Assembly (NCBI RefSeq): GCF_002288925.2
Contig: NW_022098001.1
Coordinates: 3,836,660 to 3,900,659 of the forward strand
Source: Delphinapterus leucas
Taxonomy: Eukaryota > Chordata > Mammalia > Artiodactyla > Monodontidae
Reading direction: 5' to 3'
DNA length: 64,000 nucleotides
The stretch's first letter is position 1. Each line of letters begins with the position of its first letter. The notes under the pieces are model-generated. The model saw only the letters and a list, made by a program, of their open reading frames with translations, had not been told where the DNA came from and did no database searches. A program made the position numbers and the translations under genes. Shown here in pieces: positions 1 to 10,510 of this stretch.

Positions 1-1382
1 AGTTAAATTTTAAAGTCAACACACGGTTATGGTCAGGTATGTACAAAATCATGGTAGGCAGAGCAAACTATTCACAGATTGAAGTAAGTTTTGACTATAA
101 ACGCGGTGCTAACATTAATGAGAAAGCCAAGCTGAGGAGAGCCTGGCAGACATGGAACAGAAGAATCAGAGTGACAAACACTGACAGTGTTCCTCTAACT
201 CCTAGCCATGAAGAAGCCGCCCTGAGAAACAGATGGTGGTATGTGGCAGATACATCCCTTATTGACAGGTAATCCTGCCAGGCGCAGCCTATCCTGTTTC
301 CTTTGAACTCTGGAAGCGTATAACTCTCCTTGCCATGACAACGTGACATCAGCCAAACTTCTGATTTAGATTCTCAGATAGTTTTCTGTAACAGTTAGAG
401 GATGCACTGGTCAGGCCAAAGCAAGCATCCTGCAAACTTAAAAATTACCTACATATTTTATTTAAATTAGTAGTCTAGCAACCCAGTTTATTTTCCAATG
501 TCAGTATTTTCACATCTTAGTTTCTGGATTTCAAAACAGAGAGCTAGACCCTAGACTATAATAATTTCACTAAATTAATGTAGATCTGTGAGAAGTTCTC
601 ACAGAGAATTGATGAGTTACCATGCATCTGTATTCAAATATTTATAAGATAATGTTTCCCAAATTGTAGATGAGAAATGTTAGGAAATAAAGAAGAATTA
701 CAAAGGTTAATGTGAAAAAAGAAGATTAATGATTTCTAAATTGGGTGTAAGTGAAATAAATCAATGATTTGTTTTGCATATCTTAGATTTCCTTTCCATA
801 CTTCGTTCTTGCCAGTATGTGGGGAGCCCAAATTCTAAGAGGGAGAATGGAAGTGCCAAATGGCACACAGCTGTATGAAGGGATGACACTGGTCAAGCAA
901 ACTAAGAGCTCCCTATATGGAAATCTAACATGGAACATCAGTTGTGGCCAGAATTAAGGATACCATCGAATGAAAATATCCAAGAATTATCTCTGTAAAA
1001 TCTGAACCTTTAACATGGAAAGAATTCTAACAAATTTCAGATATATGAAATCTATAAGATACTCTCATAATTTTTAATTTTTAATTCTCTTCTCGAATAA
1101 AGACATTAATTTCCCATTGAATTACCTCCTTTGCATTTTTTTTCACTCATTCACACAGCACAAGTTTATAGAACATCCACTAAATTCTAAGAGCCAGGCT
1201 GGACAATTGGACTGAAACCACAAGATACAATCTTTCTCTTTGTGTGGAGTTCACTCACATCAAGGTATCTGTTCATTGAGGTACAAACCAAGGACAGGCT
1301 CCTGTGTCAGCCTTGTCCTGACTCTGTGAACCAGGCCACACCACAGCCTACCTTGAGCTATGGCAATCACATGTGTGTTTTA
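1..1382. other. Unassigned sequence, no repeat or gene recognised
   Basis: I recognise no transposon here. A 77-codon plus-strand open frame runs from 39 to 272 and ends next to a donor-like CAG|GTAATC. It has no recognisable domain, and frames of this length occur by chance in AT-rich DNA. An antisense frame of 84 codons overlaps it at 95-349, which further weakens the case for either being real. Confidence 0.5.
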
Positions 1383-1506
1383 ATCTCCCTCTCCCTCTCC
1401 TGCTTCTTACTCATCTTCTCTTCCCCCAACCCTCTCCCTCCCCCTCCCCCTCCTCTTTCTTCTCTTCTGTCCCCTCTCCTTCCTCCTTCTCTTTCTTTTT
1501 CTTCTT
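1383..1506. repeat. Long pyrimidine-rich tract with G-quadruplex potential on the minus strand
   Basis: About 120 bases are almost purely C and T on the plus strand. C-runs lie at 1423-1427, 1430-1432, 1436-1438, 1440-1444 and 1446-1450. The minus strand therefore has five G-runs of three or more with loops of one to three bases, which fits the canonical G-quadruplex pattern. A mirror-like purine/pyrimidine tract of this kind could also form triplex DNA. Open frames read through it on either strand are low-complexity artefacts. Confidence 0.85.
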
Positions 1507-2740
1507 TGGTATGCAGTCTTCCTTTTGAGGATTCACCTCCAACACACACGTCTGCCAGGCGTATAATTCTTTTAGGGGTTTGAATGGGTTCCCAAGTTTT
1601 ACAGAAATAGTTTAGTTTTTAAATTTTAACGATAATTTTATTTTCATAATAATATAAAAGGAAACATTTTGCAGTAATAATTCATAACTTAAATGTTTTT
1701 TTTTCTTTTATTTTTACAGAATATATTTCAGCTTCTTCAATTATTTTTTTTTCAAACTGAGATCCTTAGCACCCAGTAGGGACCCAAGGACATAGTCTAA
1801 GGCATCCATAAAAATGGGTCCCTCAGAAATACTACTCTAAATCTAAACAAATGATTCCATCCTCTGCCCTAAAGAAATTGTTTACTTAACTAAAACTAAA
1901 TGCATGGAATTACACTGCAGAAACTAGTCTTTAATCTAATGCTATCTATGGTTCCAGTACAAATTGAAGGATAAGATGGGTTAAGGAAACAGAAAAGATT
2001 ACCAGGTTTTTGTGACATTCACATATTGAATACCATGAATTTGTATAATATCACTTGTTCAGCTCTTTATATACAGAAAAAATCCAAGGTTCAATAAAAT
2101 GGCTTAAAATTCATCCCTGCTAGTACTGCTCTTCATTGCCAAGGAAAAGTTGTTGATTATTTGCCAGAAAAATATCTTCATGCTTTTTTAAAACCACGAA
2201 CAGCTTTTAAACATGAAGTGTAAGTCAAAGATTATTCAGAATGCCAGCTGTTTAGAGGTATCAATCTATAAAGGAAATTTCTCTTCCATATTTGAGTTCT
2301 ACTCAGTTTAATTTGGGTAGGTCTGTTGAAATAGGAAATCTGAAGAAAAGTATTGATGAGAAAATGTCTATCCTACCCTTAGAGCCACACTTACAGCTTG
2401 TTAGTCCTGAATCTGGGCATATCACAGAGGATATGAATGTTGAAAGGATATTATATTCCTACCCCTCTCTCCCCCAGAGTGTGCTGAAAAGAAAGGCAGT
2501 GGATATCACGCGGATTCAGTGGGAGGCTTGAACCCTTTCCAGAGTCCCCAGACACCATGGTACTGAAAGTGCCAAACTTTTAATTCTAGGTTGCCTTCCT
2601 CACCCTAACACAGGACAACAATTTCTTGAAAACAGATTTTTAAGTTCTCTCCCTGTTTTAGTTCTGACCATACAACTTATAAAATATTGCTTCATGATAT
2701 ACGTGTATTTGCATTTAAAGTTAGGAAGTCATTCACTTAC
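1507..2740. other. Unassigned AT-rich sequence
   Basis: No repeat family is recognised. A 79-codon plus-strand frame at 2292-2531 has no known domain, although a pyrimidine stretch followed by CAG precedes its last third. I give it no gene status. Confidence 0.5.
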
Positions 2741-2914
2741 CATGATAAATTAGATACAGACATTGTAGCAATTTCTGGAGGACTCTTGTGGCACAGTCTT
2801 CTCTTGGTTTCAGAGTAGGGAATGAGTAGATCAAGCAGACAAGGCCACCAGGAATTCTAGCTTGGCCACCGCAATGACGCACAAACCACTTAGTTACTCA
2901 CAGTCTGAGAAGAC
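2741..2914 (-). other. Candidate non-coding exon between strong splice signals
   Basis: On the minus strand a long pyrimidine tract ends in CAG just before 2914. 174 bases later the sequence reads ATG|GTAAGT, an almost ideal donor, at 2740. All three frames carry a stop close to the acceptor, so this cannot be a plain internal coding exon. One frame opens after a TGA and stays open for roughly 50 codons to the donor. It could be an exon of a non-coding RNA or untranslated region, or a chance pairing of splice-like sites. Confidence 0.25.
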
Positions 2915-3589
2915 CTGGAAAGAAAAGGAAGAAAATGATATCTTTAGTACCTGATCTATATAACTTTTCACAGATTTATTTCATCCAGGTCAATAGTTTT
3001 GTCATGGTATAAGTCACACAAAAGAAAATATGAATTTTTTTCTTAAAATATAAGATATGTCATAAACCAAAGAAAATTAAATCAAGTTTGTGATGAGCTG
3101 AATGCTTTTTCTTGAAAATAAATTGAAAGGTTAATAAAATGTTAATTCCCTGAAGTAGAGAATACAAGGAGGGAAGAGAATATATTTTTTAGAGGCACTG
3201 AACTTTTTCCCCATAGGGTCAATCAATTATGCTTTCTAAATCAGTTTTATATACTTGTGATAAAAAGATCAGATCAAGATCTTGATTAGTCAGTAGCAGA
3301 TACTGGAAAAAAAAAAGCTCCTTGGCACAAACTGTTGTCCTATCCAAAGCTTTAATAAAAATCATTCATTACTACATCCGAGCAAATGAAAATTTATAAT
3401 GAGTAACACATGGGAGGTAAGCAGTGTGTTTTTACATAACAAACAGTTCCACACACTTTTTTGCAGCATATACTGTGTGCAGTGTTCTATGATCTTGAAC
3501 CAAAAATTTTCTGAGGGTGCAATTAATTCCATGATACTATTTTAGGCACTTTCATTAGTTCAGGTCATTAATCCAGTAGTGTTAACAAA

Positions 3590-3835
3590 CATTCATTGAA
3601 CATATACTATGTGCATTTAGTCTATCCTAGGTACAGCTCGGGGATAAAGATAAATGGCACATGAATAAGACATTGTTCCTGCCCTCAAAAAAAGTTTTAT
3701 GTAAAAAAGATACTTGCAATAAAATAGGATAAGAAAGGTTTACACAGAGTACATGGGAGCACAGAAGAGGGGCTTCCAACCCATTCAAGAGATTTGGGAA
3801 GGGTTTCTAAAGAAAACATGCCCCACACTACTACC
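3590..3835 (-). repeat. Ancient L2-like LINE fragment
   Basis: The block has the usual order of a reversed L2 3' end: a cattcattgaacatatactatgtgc-type start, then a 'ggataaagat...gacattgttcctgccctc' core. It continues into a sequence naming a 'ggagcacagaagagggg' stretch common in old mammalian repeats. It is heavily diverged and the boundaries are approximate. Confidence 0.5.
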
Positions 3836-4440
3836 ACTAGGTTTGGCTGCAAGTTTCAAGAACAAATCTTGAGTCTTAACAAGTCCAAGGTGCATACAGC
3901 AACTCCGTGGACACCAGAGATGTAGGCTCCTTTTCTGTTGTTTCATCAATCTCAACAAGTGGTTCCCCATCATGCTCCAAGTATCTGCTGAGTCCAGGGA
4001 GTGTGTCTGCATCCAGCCAGCAGAAAATAGGAAGAGGGAAAGAAGGATGCACCCTAAAATTTACGCATGAAATTTCTACTTTCATTTCATTCACTGGAGT
4101 GTAGCCACATGACCACTCCTATTCTAAGGGAGGCTGGAAAATGCAGCCATTATCCTAGGCAGCCATCTGTCCAACCAAAAACCAAGGTGCCTATTAGAAA
4201 GGAAGAGGGGGAAAGTGGGTCTTGTGAGAAAACTAGCACTGTCTGCCACCATGATTGAGACTCTGTGACCTTTACCCCCAATATTTTATGATGCTGCACC
4301 TACTGCAAAGTGACAAACATGGGACAGAGGGGAAGTGGAATTGATCCATTGTTCACTGGTAATTTTACATATTTGATATGTAATTTTAAATATCAAACTT
4401 CTTCAGTTTTCTTAAGTCATTCCTAGAATCAACAAAATGT
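3836..4440. other. Mostly unassigned; possible old dispersed repeat at 4095-4260
   Basis: The stretch 4095-4260 (cacatgaccactcc ... gggaggctggaaaatgcag ... ctagcactgtctgccacc) resembles a dispersed mammalian repeat that I cannot name with confidence. Short overlapping open frames at 3785-4104 on both strands look like chance. Confidence 0.35.
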
Positions 4441-4640
4441 TTTTTGTTCCCTACTATTTACAAGGCCCTAAGTACTAAGGACACAAAGATGAATAAAATA
4501 TAGTCTTTGCTCACAAAGAATTCACTGTCTAACACAGATGCCATCACGTAAAAAATAAAACAAAATAAAATGCATGCTGAAAATCGTTGTGTACGCTCAA
4601 AGGCATACAAGAAGCTATAGGGGAACAGAGAAAGTACCGT
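4441..4640 (-). repeat. Ancient L2-like fragment
   Basis: It shares the core order seen at 3590-3835: 'ctatttacaaggcccta', 'ggacacaaagatgaataaa', 'gaattcactgtctaacaca', then an AAAATAAAA-rich stretch. It is strongly diverged, so the family call is tentative. Confidence 0.4.
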
Positions 4641-5689
4641 AATTCTAATGGATTCTAATTTTAATAGACCCTGCCTGCTTGTGGCATAAGCAGCTAGAAA
4701 GCCCGTATCTTAAAGCATCTTACAGTCCAAGAAGCTTTCAAGTCCATCCTACCCTTGGGTAATTGTTAACACATATGGGCTTCCATCTATTAAGGATATG
4801 GGAACCCCAAATTCTGCTCCCCAAACTGGTAACTGCAAACTCTCACAATCTGTATTACCTGATTCTTATCAAGGGTTTGGTTACCACCCCTCCCCTCCCC
4901 CCCCAAAAGTATGTAATACTGTCTGACACAATTCATCCTTCTAGATATTCTTAACTCTATCTTTAGAGAAACGTATGTCTGGGTGTTATTATTTTAATAC
5001 CTAACTAAATTACTTTTACTGAATTATACTTTGGTGTTTGGCCAAGAGTTTGCACTGAGGGACATCACTGAAGAAAATAATAAGTAAACAAGCAAAAACC
5101 AGGCCTGTGATATCAGCTATTAGGTATCAGCTAATAGCTATCAGCTATTAGGTGAAACATTAGCCAACACAAAAATATTGCCCTCACAAGTACTCAGTGG
5201 AAAAATGTGCCAGATCTCAACATGGAAAACCATTGTCCTAAATGTCTGGTTTGCTTCAATCTGGTTTGCTTGAACCCTATTCAACAACAGGGGCGCATTA
5301 TTGCAACTTATGCTTATTTCCTTGCTTTAACTTATGGGAAGCTTTGAAACAAATTTATGATATTTCCTTAAGAACTATATAAGGCCTTGAGGTCTGCTTT
5401 TTTAGTGCTAATCCATTTTTGCATTTTTTGCCAACTTTAATCTTTAACCTCTTTTTGATAAACACACACACGTATACACACTATATTTATGTAAATACAT
5501 ATAAAACCATCCCCAACTATTTTAGAGTGATAAAGGGCATAACAAAGACCACAGTTCCAGATATGTTTGCTTCTGCAAAATTAGGAAATAACATGCAAAG
5601 AAATTTGATCCAGGATCTTTGATCAAGCCATACGAAACTGTTGTTTTTGTAGGTCAAAAATGGTCAAATATTGTCAGTGTACATGGTAC
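4641..5689. other. Unassigned sequence surrounding a short tandem palindrome
   Basis: Apart from the 14-bp tandem array at 5111-5152 I see no repeat family or gene. A run of CCCC with TCCCC at about 4891-4905 is a minor low-complexity patch. Confidence 0.45.
5111..5152. repeat. Three tandem 14-bp units with alternating palindromes
   Basis: The units lie at 5111-5124, 5125-5138 and 5139-5152. Units 1 and 3 are identical. Unit 2 carries CTAATAG where they carry CTATTAG, so unit 2 can pair with either neighbour as a 7-bp stem and 7-base loop. The result is a small tandem array that is also a switchable hairpin. Confidence 0.9.
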
Positions 5690-6175
5690 TACTCAATATA
5701 AGTGAAGAGTCAACCAAGACAGCCTCTTATCATTCCCTTCAGCCTGACTAAACTTTAGACAGGCTTTTTCTTGACTGTGGGCCGCTGACATCCCCTTTCT
5801 TAGAGCATTCACCTTAGAAAAATTGCCATCGTAAATTCATTCTCTGCCCTTCTTCCAGCCTCTGGCCAGTTTTACAACCCAGGAATGTTCTTCTCCAGGA
5901 CCTGAGAGCCATCCCTTTGAAATGTAAATGTAAAGGGAGATAGCACTCTATTGCCCACTCTCTGTGGGAGGACAGGAGCCTAACTTCCATAAGTACCAAT
6001 CAGCAAAGACAGATGCCTAATCACATTGACCAACCTCCCCCTAATATCTTCCAGTATTTTTCTACTAGCTCATCCCAGCACTTAAAAACCTTCCTGACTT
6101 TTGTTTCAGCAGAGTTGAGTTCAGTCTCTCTTCCCTATTGCAATAGTCTTGAATTAACTCTGTCTGGTTCATTTT
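5690..6175 (+). mobile_element. Probable class I endogenous retrovirus LTR (solo, old)
   Basis: The right part has the layout of a U3-R-U5 end: a TTAAAAA TATA-like element near 6080, then tgtttcagcagagttgag and tctctcttccctattgc, typical of gammaretrovirus-like U5 regions. A degraded polyadenylation signal follows (GAATTAA). The upstream part, with actttagacaggc and cttgactgtgggcc, fits the same kind of LTR. I find no gag, pol or env and no second LTR, so it is a solo LTR. The left edge is uncertain, and a SINE sits just inside or after its right edge. Confidence 0.5.
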
Positions 6176-6188
6176 TCTTTGAGAGAGT

Positions 6189-6533
6189 TTTTTTTGTTCT
6201 TGTTGTTTTTTTTATCTATCGATCTATCTATCTATTTATTTATTTATGGCTGCATTGGGTCTTCGTTGCTGCGTGTGGGCTTTCCCCAGTTGCAGTGAGC
6301 TGGGGCTACTCTTCCTTGCAGTGTGCAGGCTTCTCGTTTTGGTGGCTTCTCTTGTTGCAGAGCACGGGCTCTAGGTGTGCAGGCTTCAGTAGTTGTGGTA
6401 CACAGGCTCAGTAGTTGTGGTGCATGGGCTTAGTTGCTCTGCGGCATGTGGGGTCTTCCCGGACCAGGGCTCGAACCCGTGTCCCCTGCATTGGCAGGCG
6501 GATTCTTAACCACTGCACCACCAGGGAAGTCTG
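6189..6533 (-). mobile_element. CHR-1-type tRNA-derived SINE
   Basis: A minus-strand SINE of about 345 bp. The plus strand shows the (TATC/TTTA)n tail, then gctgcattgggtcttcgttg, and ends with the complement of the tRNA-related head (ccaccagggaagtc). The B box complement lies in ctcgaacccgtg. A perfect 13-bp target-site duplication, tctttgagagagt, flanks it at 6176-6188 and 6534-6546. Confidence 0.95.
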
Positions 6534-6956
6534 TCTTTGAGAGAGTCTTGTTTTTAGTCCTTAAAGTTCAGAAAAATTTCCTAAGGTGCTGGCAATATTG
6601 TTAAAAAGCATAATCTTTTCTTAATGTACTTTACCTGCAATCACTATCAACTTGGATTTTAATAAGCTTATATTAAATGTGGATTTGTAAAAAAAAAAAA
6701 TCTTAAAGAGTTGAATTTTTCTGACTTTAAACCTAGATGTTTATAAAAATAAAATATTTGAACACAAAAAAATTCATAGTGACGATTCAAAATTACAATA
6801 ATCACTCTGACATTCATCTTGGTATTCTGGCATCTTTTATTTTTATTTGCATCTTACAACTATTTATTTCTCCAAGGATATGCACCTTGAGGTACTCAGT
6901 AAAGTTTACTGAGTCGAAAAATGCACACAAAAAAAGCCTGCTATGTTTGTATTTTT

Positions 6957-7286
6957 TTAAATTTAATTAATTAATTAATTAATTAATTTATGGCTGCATT
7001 GGGTCTTCCTTCCTGTGCAGGCTTTCTCTAGTCGCGTTGAGCAGGCGCTACTCTTTCTTGCAGTGCGTGGGTTTCTCATTGTGGTGGCTTCTCTTCTTGC
7101 GGAGCACGGGCCCTAGGTGCTCAGGCTTCAGTAGTTGCAGCATGGGCTCTAGAGCGCAGGCTCAGTAGTTGTGGCGCACAGGCTTAGTTGCTCTGCGGCA
7201 TGTGGGATCCTCCCAGACCAGGGATCAAACCCGTGTCCCCTGCACTGGCAGGCAGATTCTTAACCACTGCACCACAGGGAAGTCTC
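6957..7286 (-). mobile_element. CHR-1-type tRNA-derived SINE
   Basis: A second long SINE in the same orientation, with an (AATT)n tail on the plus strand at 6960-6988. Flanking duplications tgtttgtattttt (6944-6956) and tgtttgcattttt (7287-7299) match at 12 of 13 bases. It differs by many substitutions from the copy 400 bp to its left, so the two are separate insertions rather than a recent duplication. Confidence 0.95.
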
Positions 7287-7299
7287 TGTTTGCATTTTT

Positions 7300-7765
7300 A
7301 TGATGCAGAGTTTTTCAAAGGCCTTGTTAGTGGGCTTGTTATTCTCTTAAGTGACATTTAAACAATTCATTGCTTATCAGTGCAAACGTTCCAGAGGAAA
7401 TATCTTTATGATCTTCAGGCAAGTTTAAATTTTCTGTTTATTGTGATGATTCACAATCTTTATACTAATCCCAGTATCAGTCTCCACACTGAAGTATGAA
7501 TATATAGCTTTCAGCCAAAATTCCAGCATTACTAAGAGCCACATTCTGCCCCTTTGTCAAAAGGGAAAAAGAGTATGTCTTCATGGCTATAGAAATGTTT
7601 CAAAATATATGGAATGATTTGACTTTCCCCGAATGCCCAGCCAGGATTGTAAGTTGTAAGCAAATGCACAGCTGTACTCTTTAGGTTACTCTTTTAGCAC
7701 AATGTTAGGTAAAATGGCATGTGAATTTAATACAAGACCCTTCACTTGGCAGATTCATTAAAAAT
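7300..7765. other. Unassigned sequence between two SINEs
   Basis: No repeat family or gene signal is recognised in this interval. Confidence 0.5.
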
Positions 7766-7772
7766 GTGAATA

Positions 7773-7982
7773 GGGCTTCCCTGGTGGCACAGTGGTTGAG
7801 AGTCCGCCTGCCGATGCAGGGGACACGGGTTCATGCCCCGGTCCGGGAAGATCCCACATGCCGCGGAGCGGGTAGGCCCGTGAGCCATGGCCGCTGAGCC
7901 TGCGCGTCCGGAGCCTGTGCTCCACAACGGGAGAGGCCACAGCAGTGAGAGGCCCGCGTACCGCAAAAAAAAAAAAAAAAAA
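7773..7982 (+). mobile_element. CHR-2-type short GC-rich SINE
   Basis: A complete 210-bp SINE. The head is gggcttccctggtggcacag, followed by the A-box region, a GGTTCATGCCC B box, a GC-rich body with gccgctgagcctgcgcg and an A18 tail. The 7-bp duplication gtgaata lies at 7766-7772 and 7983-7989. The intact CpG-rich body and long A-tail point to a fairly recent insertion, as expected of the cetacean-abundant subfamily. Confidence 0.96.
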
Positions 7983-7989
7983 GTGAATA

Positions 7990-8689
7990 ATAGTTGAACA
8001 AAACAGTGGATTATTCGGATTATACTTTAACAAAATAATTCTTTTAATCATTTTATTCATGAATAAGATTCTAGGCTTCAAATCCAGCTGAAACGAATAC
8101 TATATTCTCATACGTTCATTTAGTTGAAATTACTTTGTCATTTAGTTATATAGCATTAAAGAATTTTTGTAAAGTGATTTGACTTAAGCAAAAGAAGTGT
8201 TTTCATAACCTAGTCCATAAATACAGATACTTTTGTATCTTTAAGATGTTAAAATTCCATGAATATCCGTTTAAGCAATCTACCATACAGTAAAAGTATG
8301 TTTTTATATATCCCATACTTAAGACAGTAAACCTATAAAAAATACTTGGAATAGGAAAGGAAAACAATTAAGCGTTTTTGACCATAAACACTATTGCGTG
8401 TACGTAACTGAATCACATTGCTTTGCCTAGAGAAAAGAGAGCTTGGAGCTCAAAGGTGATACTAAACATTATAGGATAATTTCAAACTGGGTGAGACCAT
8501 TGGATTTTGTTTAAATGATGTATTGTGCAGGTAATGAGGTACACATATACTCTAATTCCACTAAAGGTATTATAAGAAATAATAGGCATAAAGTGAAGAA
8601 TAAAATGCATTAAGGATAGAAAGAACATTTTTATGCCAAAGATTCAAAATAAATGTTAGCAAAGAGAATGATCAAGAAGATATTAGAAT
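7990..8689. other. Unassigned AT-rich sequence
   Basis: No repeat or gene recognised. Confidence 0.5.
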
Positions 8690-9195
8690 ATTTTGAGTTT
8701 TACAGAGTGGTTTCCTCTTTATTACCACATCAAATCAAACGCTTTTTCCTTGCTTTCTGGTCCCCCTATAAACTAACACTGATATTTCCAAACCTAGATT
8801 CCCTACCTCTGGTTGAGCTTCTCTGCTTACTGTGCTCATTCCTAAACCCTGACTGTTCTACAAAGCTCCGATTCTTCTCCGTGGCCTGATGTTTTCTTTC
8901 CCCTCTAGTTGCATGTATCCAAATTCTTCAAGAATCAATACAAGGCCCACATATCCTGTGAATTCTTGTCTCAGTTTCAGGTATCTCTGATCTCCCCTCT
9001 TCCCCTCTTTCTGAACTAACCTACATCCAATTTAGCAAGTAAAATATATTGAGCATTAAAATGTATACATAACTTTTCATTTATATGTTATTTTTACTTG
9101 CTTAAATAGACCATAATTTTGCAAAGGTCAGGAATTGCCTTTTATGTCTAAAAGTATCAAGTATTCTCCAGGTGTTAATAAACTAGTGGACAAAA
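8690..9195 (+). repeat. Diverged L2 LINE 3' region
   Basis: A pyrimidine-rich stretch contains a degraded version of the L2 tail order: a 'ttcttcaagaatcaatacaaggcccac' segment, then 'ctgatctcccctcttcccctc', then 'ccataattttgcaaaggtcaggaattgcc'. An 78-codon open frame at 8653-8889 lies in this non-coding tail. Confidence 0.45.
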
Positions 9196-9414
9196 TGCAA
9201 TGCCGTAGCAGCAATATGATTTGAATGGCTGAAAAATAACAGTTCGGACATTAACTTTTTTTCTTATTTTATTCTCTTATTTGTATTACTAATTTCAGGA
9301 CCTCCAGGACTTCAGGAGAATATAAGTTAATCTTTATCCTTAAAGAGATATCCTATGGATTTCTCCTTATATCAAACTCTCTCTCTTTACCTATCTACTA
9401 TAGGTAGCCTACAT

Positions 9415-9516
9415 ACACACTTTTTTCCTGTACCTTGCTTTTTCACATATGTACATAATTATATGTACACACTTTTTCTGCGCCTTGCTTTTTCACATAT
9501 GTACATAATTATATGT
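9415..9516. repeat. Tandem duplication of about 50 bp
   Basis: Copy 1 is 9415-9466 and copy 2 is 9467-9516. Each runs from acacacttttt through ccttgctttttcacatatg to ataattatatgt. They differ by two indels and a few substitutions. This is a local duplication inside an old L1 relic. Confidence 0.9.
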
Positions 9517-9683
9517 CTATATACAATATTTCCTTATCAATTCACATATAGAGATGCCTCATTGCCTTTAAGGATTATAAAGCATTTCATTGAATGGATT
9601 TACTCTAACTTATTAGCCTGTCTCATACTGAAGGAGATTCAGTTTGCATCTGATATTCTGCAATTACAAACAATGCTGCAGTG

Positions 9684-9736
9684 TATATCTATATCTATAT
9701 CTATCAATCTATCTATCTATCTATCCAGCTATCTAT
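9684..9736. repeat. (ATCT)n / (TATATC)n microsatellite
   Basis: Three tatatc units are followed by about six atct units with one interruption, probably grown inside the L1 relic. Confidence 0.9.
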
Positions 9737-10224
9737 ATTACAACGCAGATACATATTTGTGGATAAATACCTGGAAGTAAGGTTTCTGGGTCAAACCTAT
9801 GCATATTTTTACTTCTGAAAGATACAGGTAAATTGCCTTTCATAGAAGTTGTACCAATTTGCACTCCTACAGGCAGTGTATAAGTTTAATCTTTCTGACA
9901 TTACTGCTCCTTAGTGTACCAATAAACCTGGTAGATTTTACAAATACACTTCTTGAGGTGTATTCATTGTTCAAAACAGAAATACTGTTCCACACAACCA
10001 ATTAATCCCTAAGCCTGGTTGATTCTACTTTTGAAATATCTTTGGAACAGGTCCATTCTTCTCCGTTCATACCACCTCTGTCCACTGTCTTCTGATGCCT
10101 GAATAATAACAATGACTTCATAACTAGGTCCCCTTTCTAGTTTAGCCTTCATGCAAAACATTCTCCCGCAGCACACTATGCGCTGAGTGGTCTTCATGGA
10201 AGGCACTCATTTTCTACATAAGAG

Positions 10225-10440
10225 CAGTAGAGAATACAGAAGCAGAGATGATGATGCCAGACAAATCTGGGTATGATTTCCATCTGTGCTCCTTGTAACT
10301 TATGATCTCAGGAAAATTAAGTACATTCTCTTGGTTTTCTTTATTTTTAAAATAGGAGCGTTAATACTCTTTTTCTCATAAGATTATGGTGAGAATTAAA
10401 ATAATAATACATAAAAGGACTTAATATTGTCTGGCACGTA
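10225..10440 (+). repeat. MIR SINE
   Basis: The order fits a plus-strand MIR: 'ccagacaaatctgggtatgatttcc', then 'cttatgatctcaggaaaattaagt', then a 'tctttatttttaaaataggag' stretch (the 'cctcatctgtaaaatggggat' region). It ends with 'tgagaattaaa' and 'gtctggcacgtagtaag'. Confidence 0.75.
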
Positions 10441-10456
10441 GTAAGAGGTGAAAAAA

Positions 10457-10509
10457 TGATAATGGTAATGATGATGATAATGATGAGGAAGAAGAAGAAG
10501 AAAGAGGAG
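10457..10509. repeat. GAT/GAA triplet microsatellite
   Basis: Imperfect GAT/AAT triplets pass into four or more GAA triplets, directly after the MIR tail. It probably expanded from the MIR 3' end. The antisense open frame at 10347-10595 is an artefact of this repeat. Confidence 0.85.
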
Positions 10510-10510
10510 A

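Larger units (their letters stand above)
9340..9930 (-). repeat. Old L1 (L1M-type) 3' fragment
   Basis: Read on the minus strand it matches the C-terminal ORF2 part of an old L1. On the plus strand the reversed phrases 'attacaaacaatgctgcag', 'tggataaatacctggaag', 'tttctgggtcaaacc' and 'gttgtaccaatttgcactcc' appear in the expected order. It contains a 50-bp tandem duplication and a tetranucleotide expansion, listed separately. Confidence 0.75.

Noticed and set aside
39..272. 77-codon plus-strand frame ending at a donor-like site
   Set aside because: No recognised domain, overlapped by an 84-codon antisense frame, and of a length common by chance.
1242..1583. 113-codon proline/leucine/serine-rich frame
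   Set aside because: It is the translation of the C/T-rich low-complexity tract.
9684..9736. ATCT array considered as a CRISPR-like or regulatory array
   Set aside because: It is a simple tetranucleotide microsatellite without spacers.
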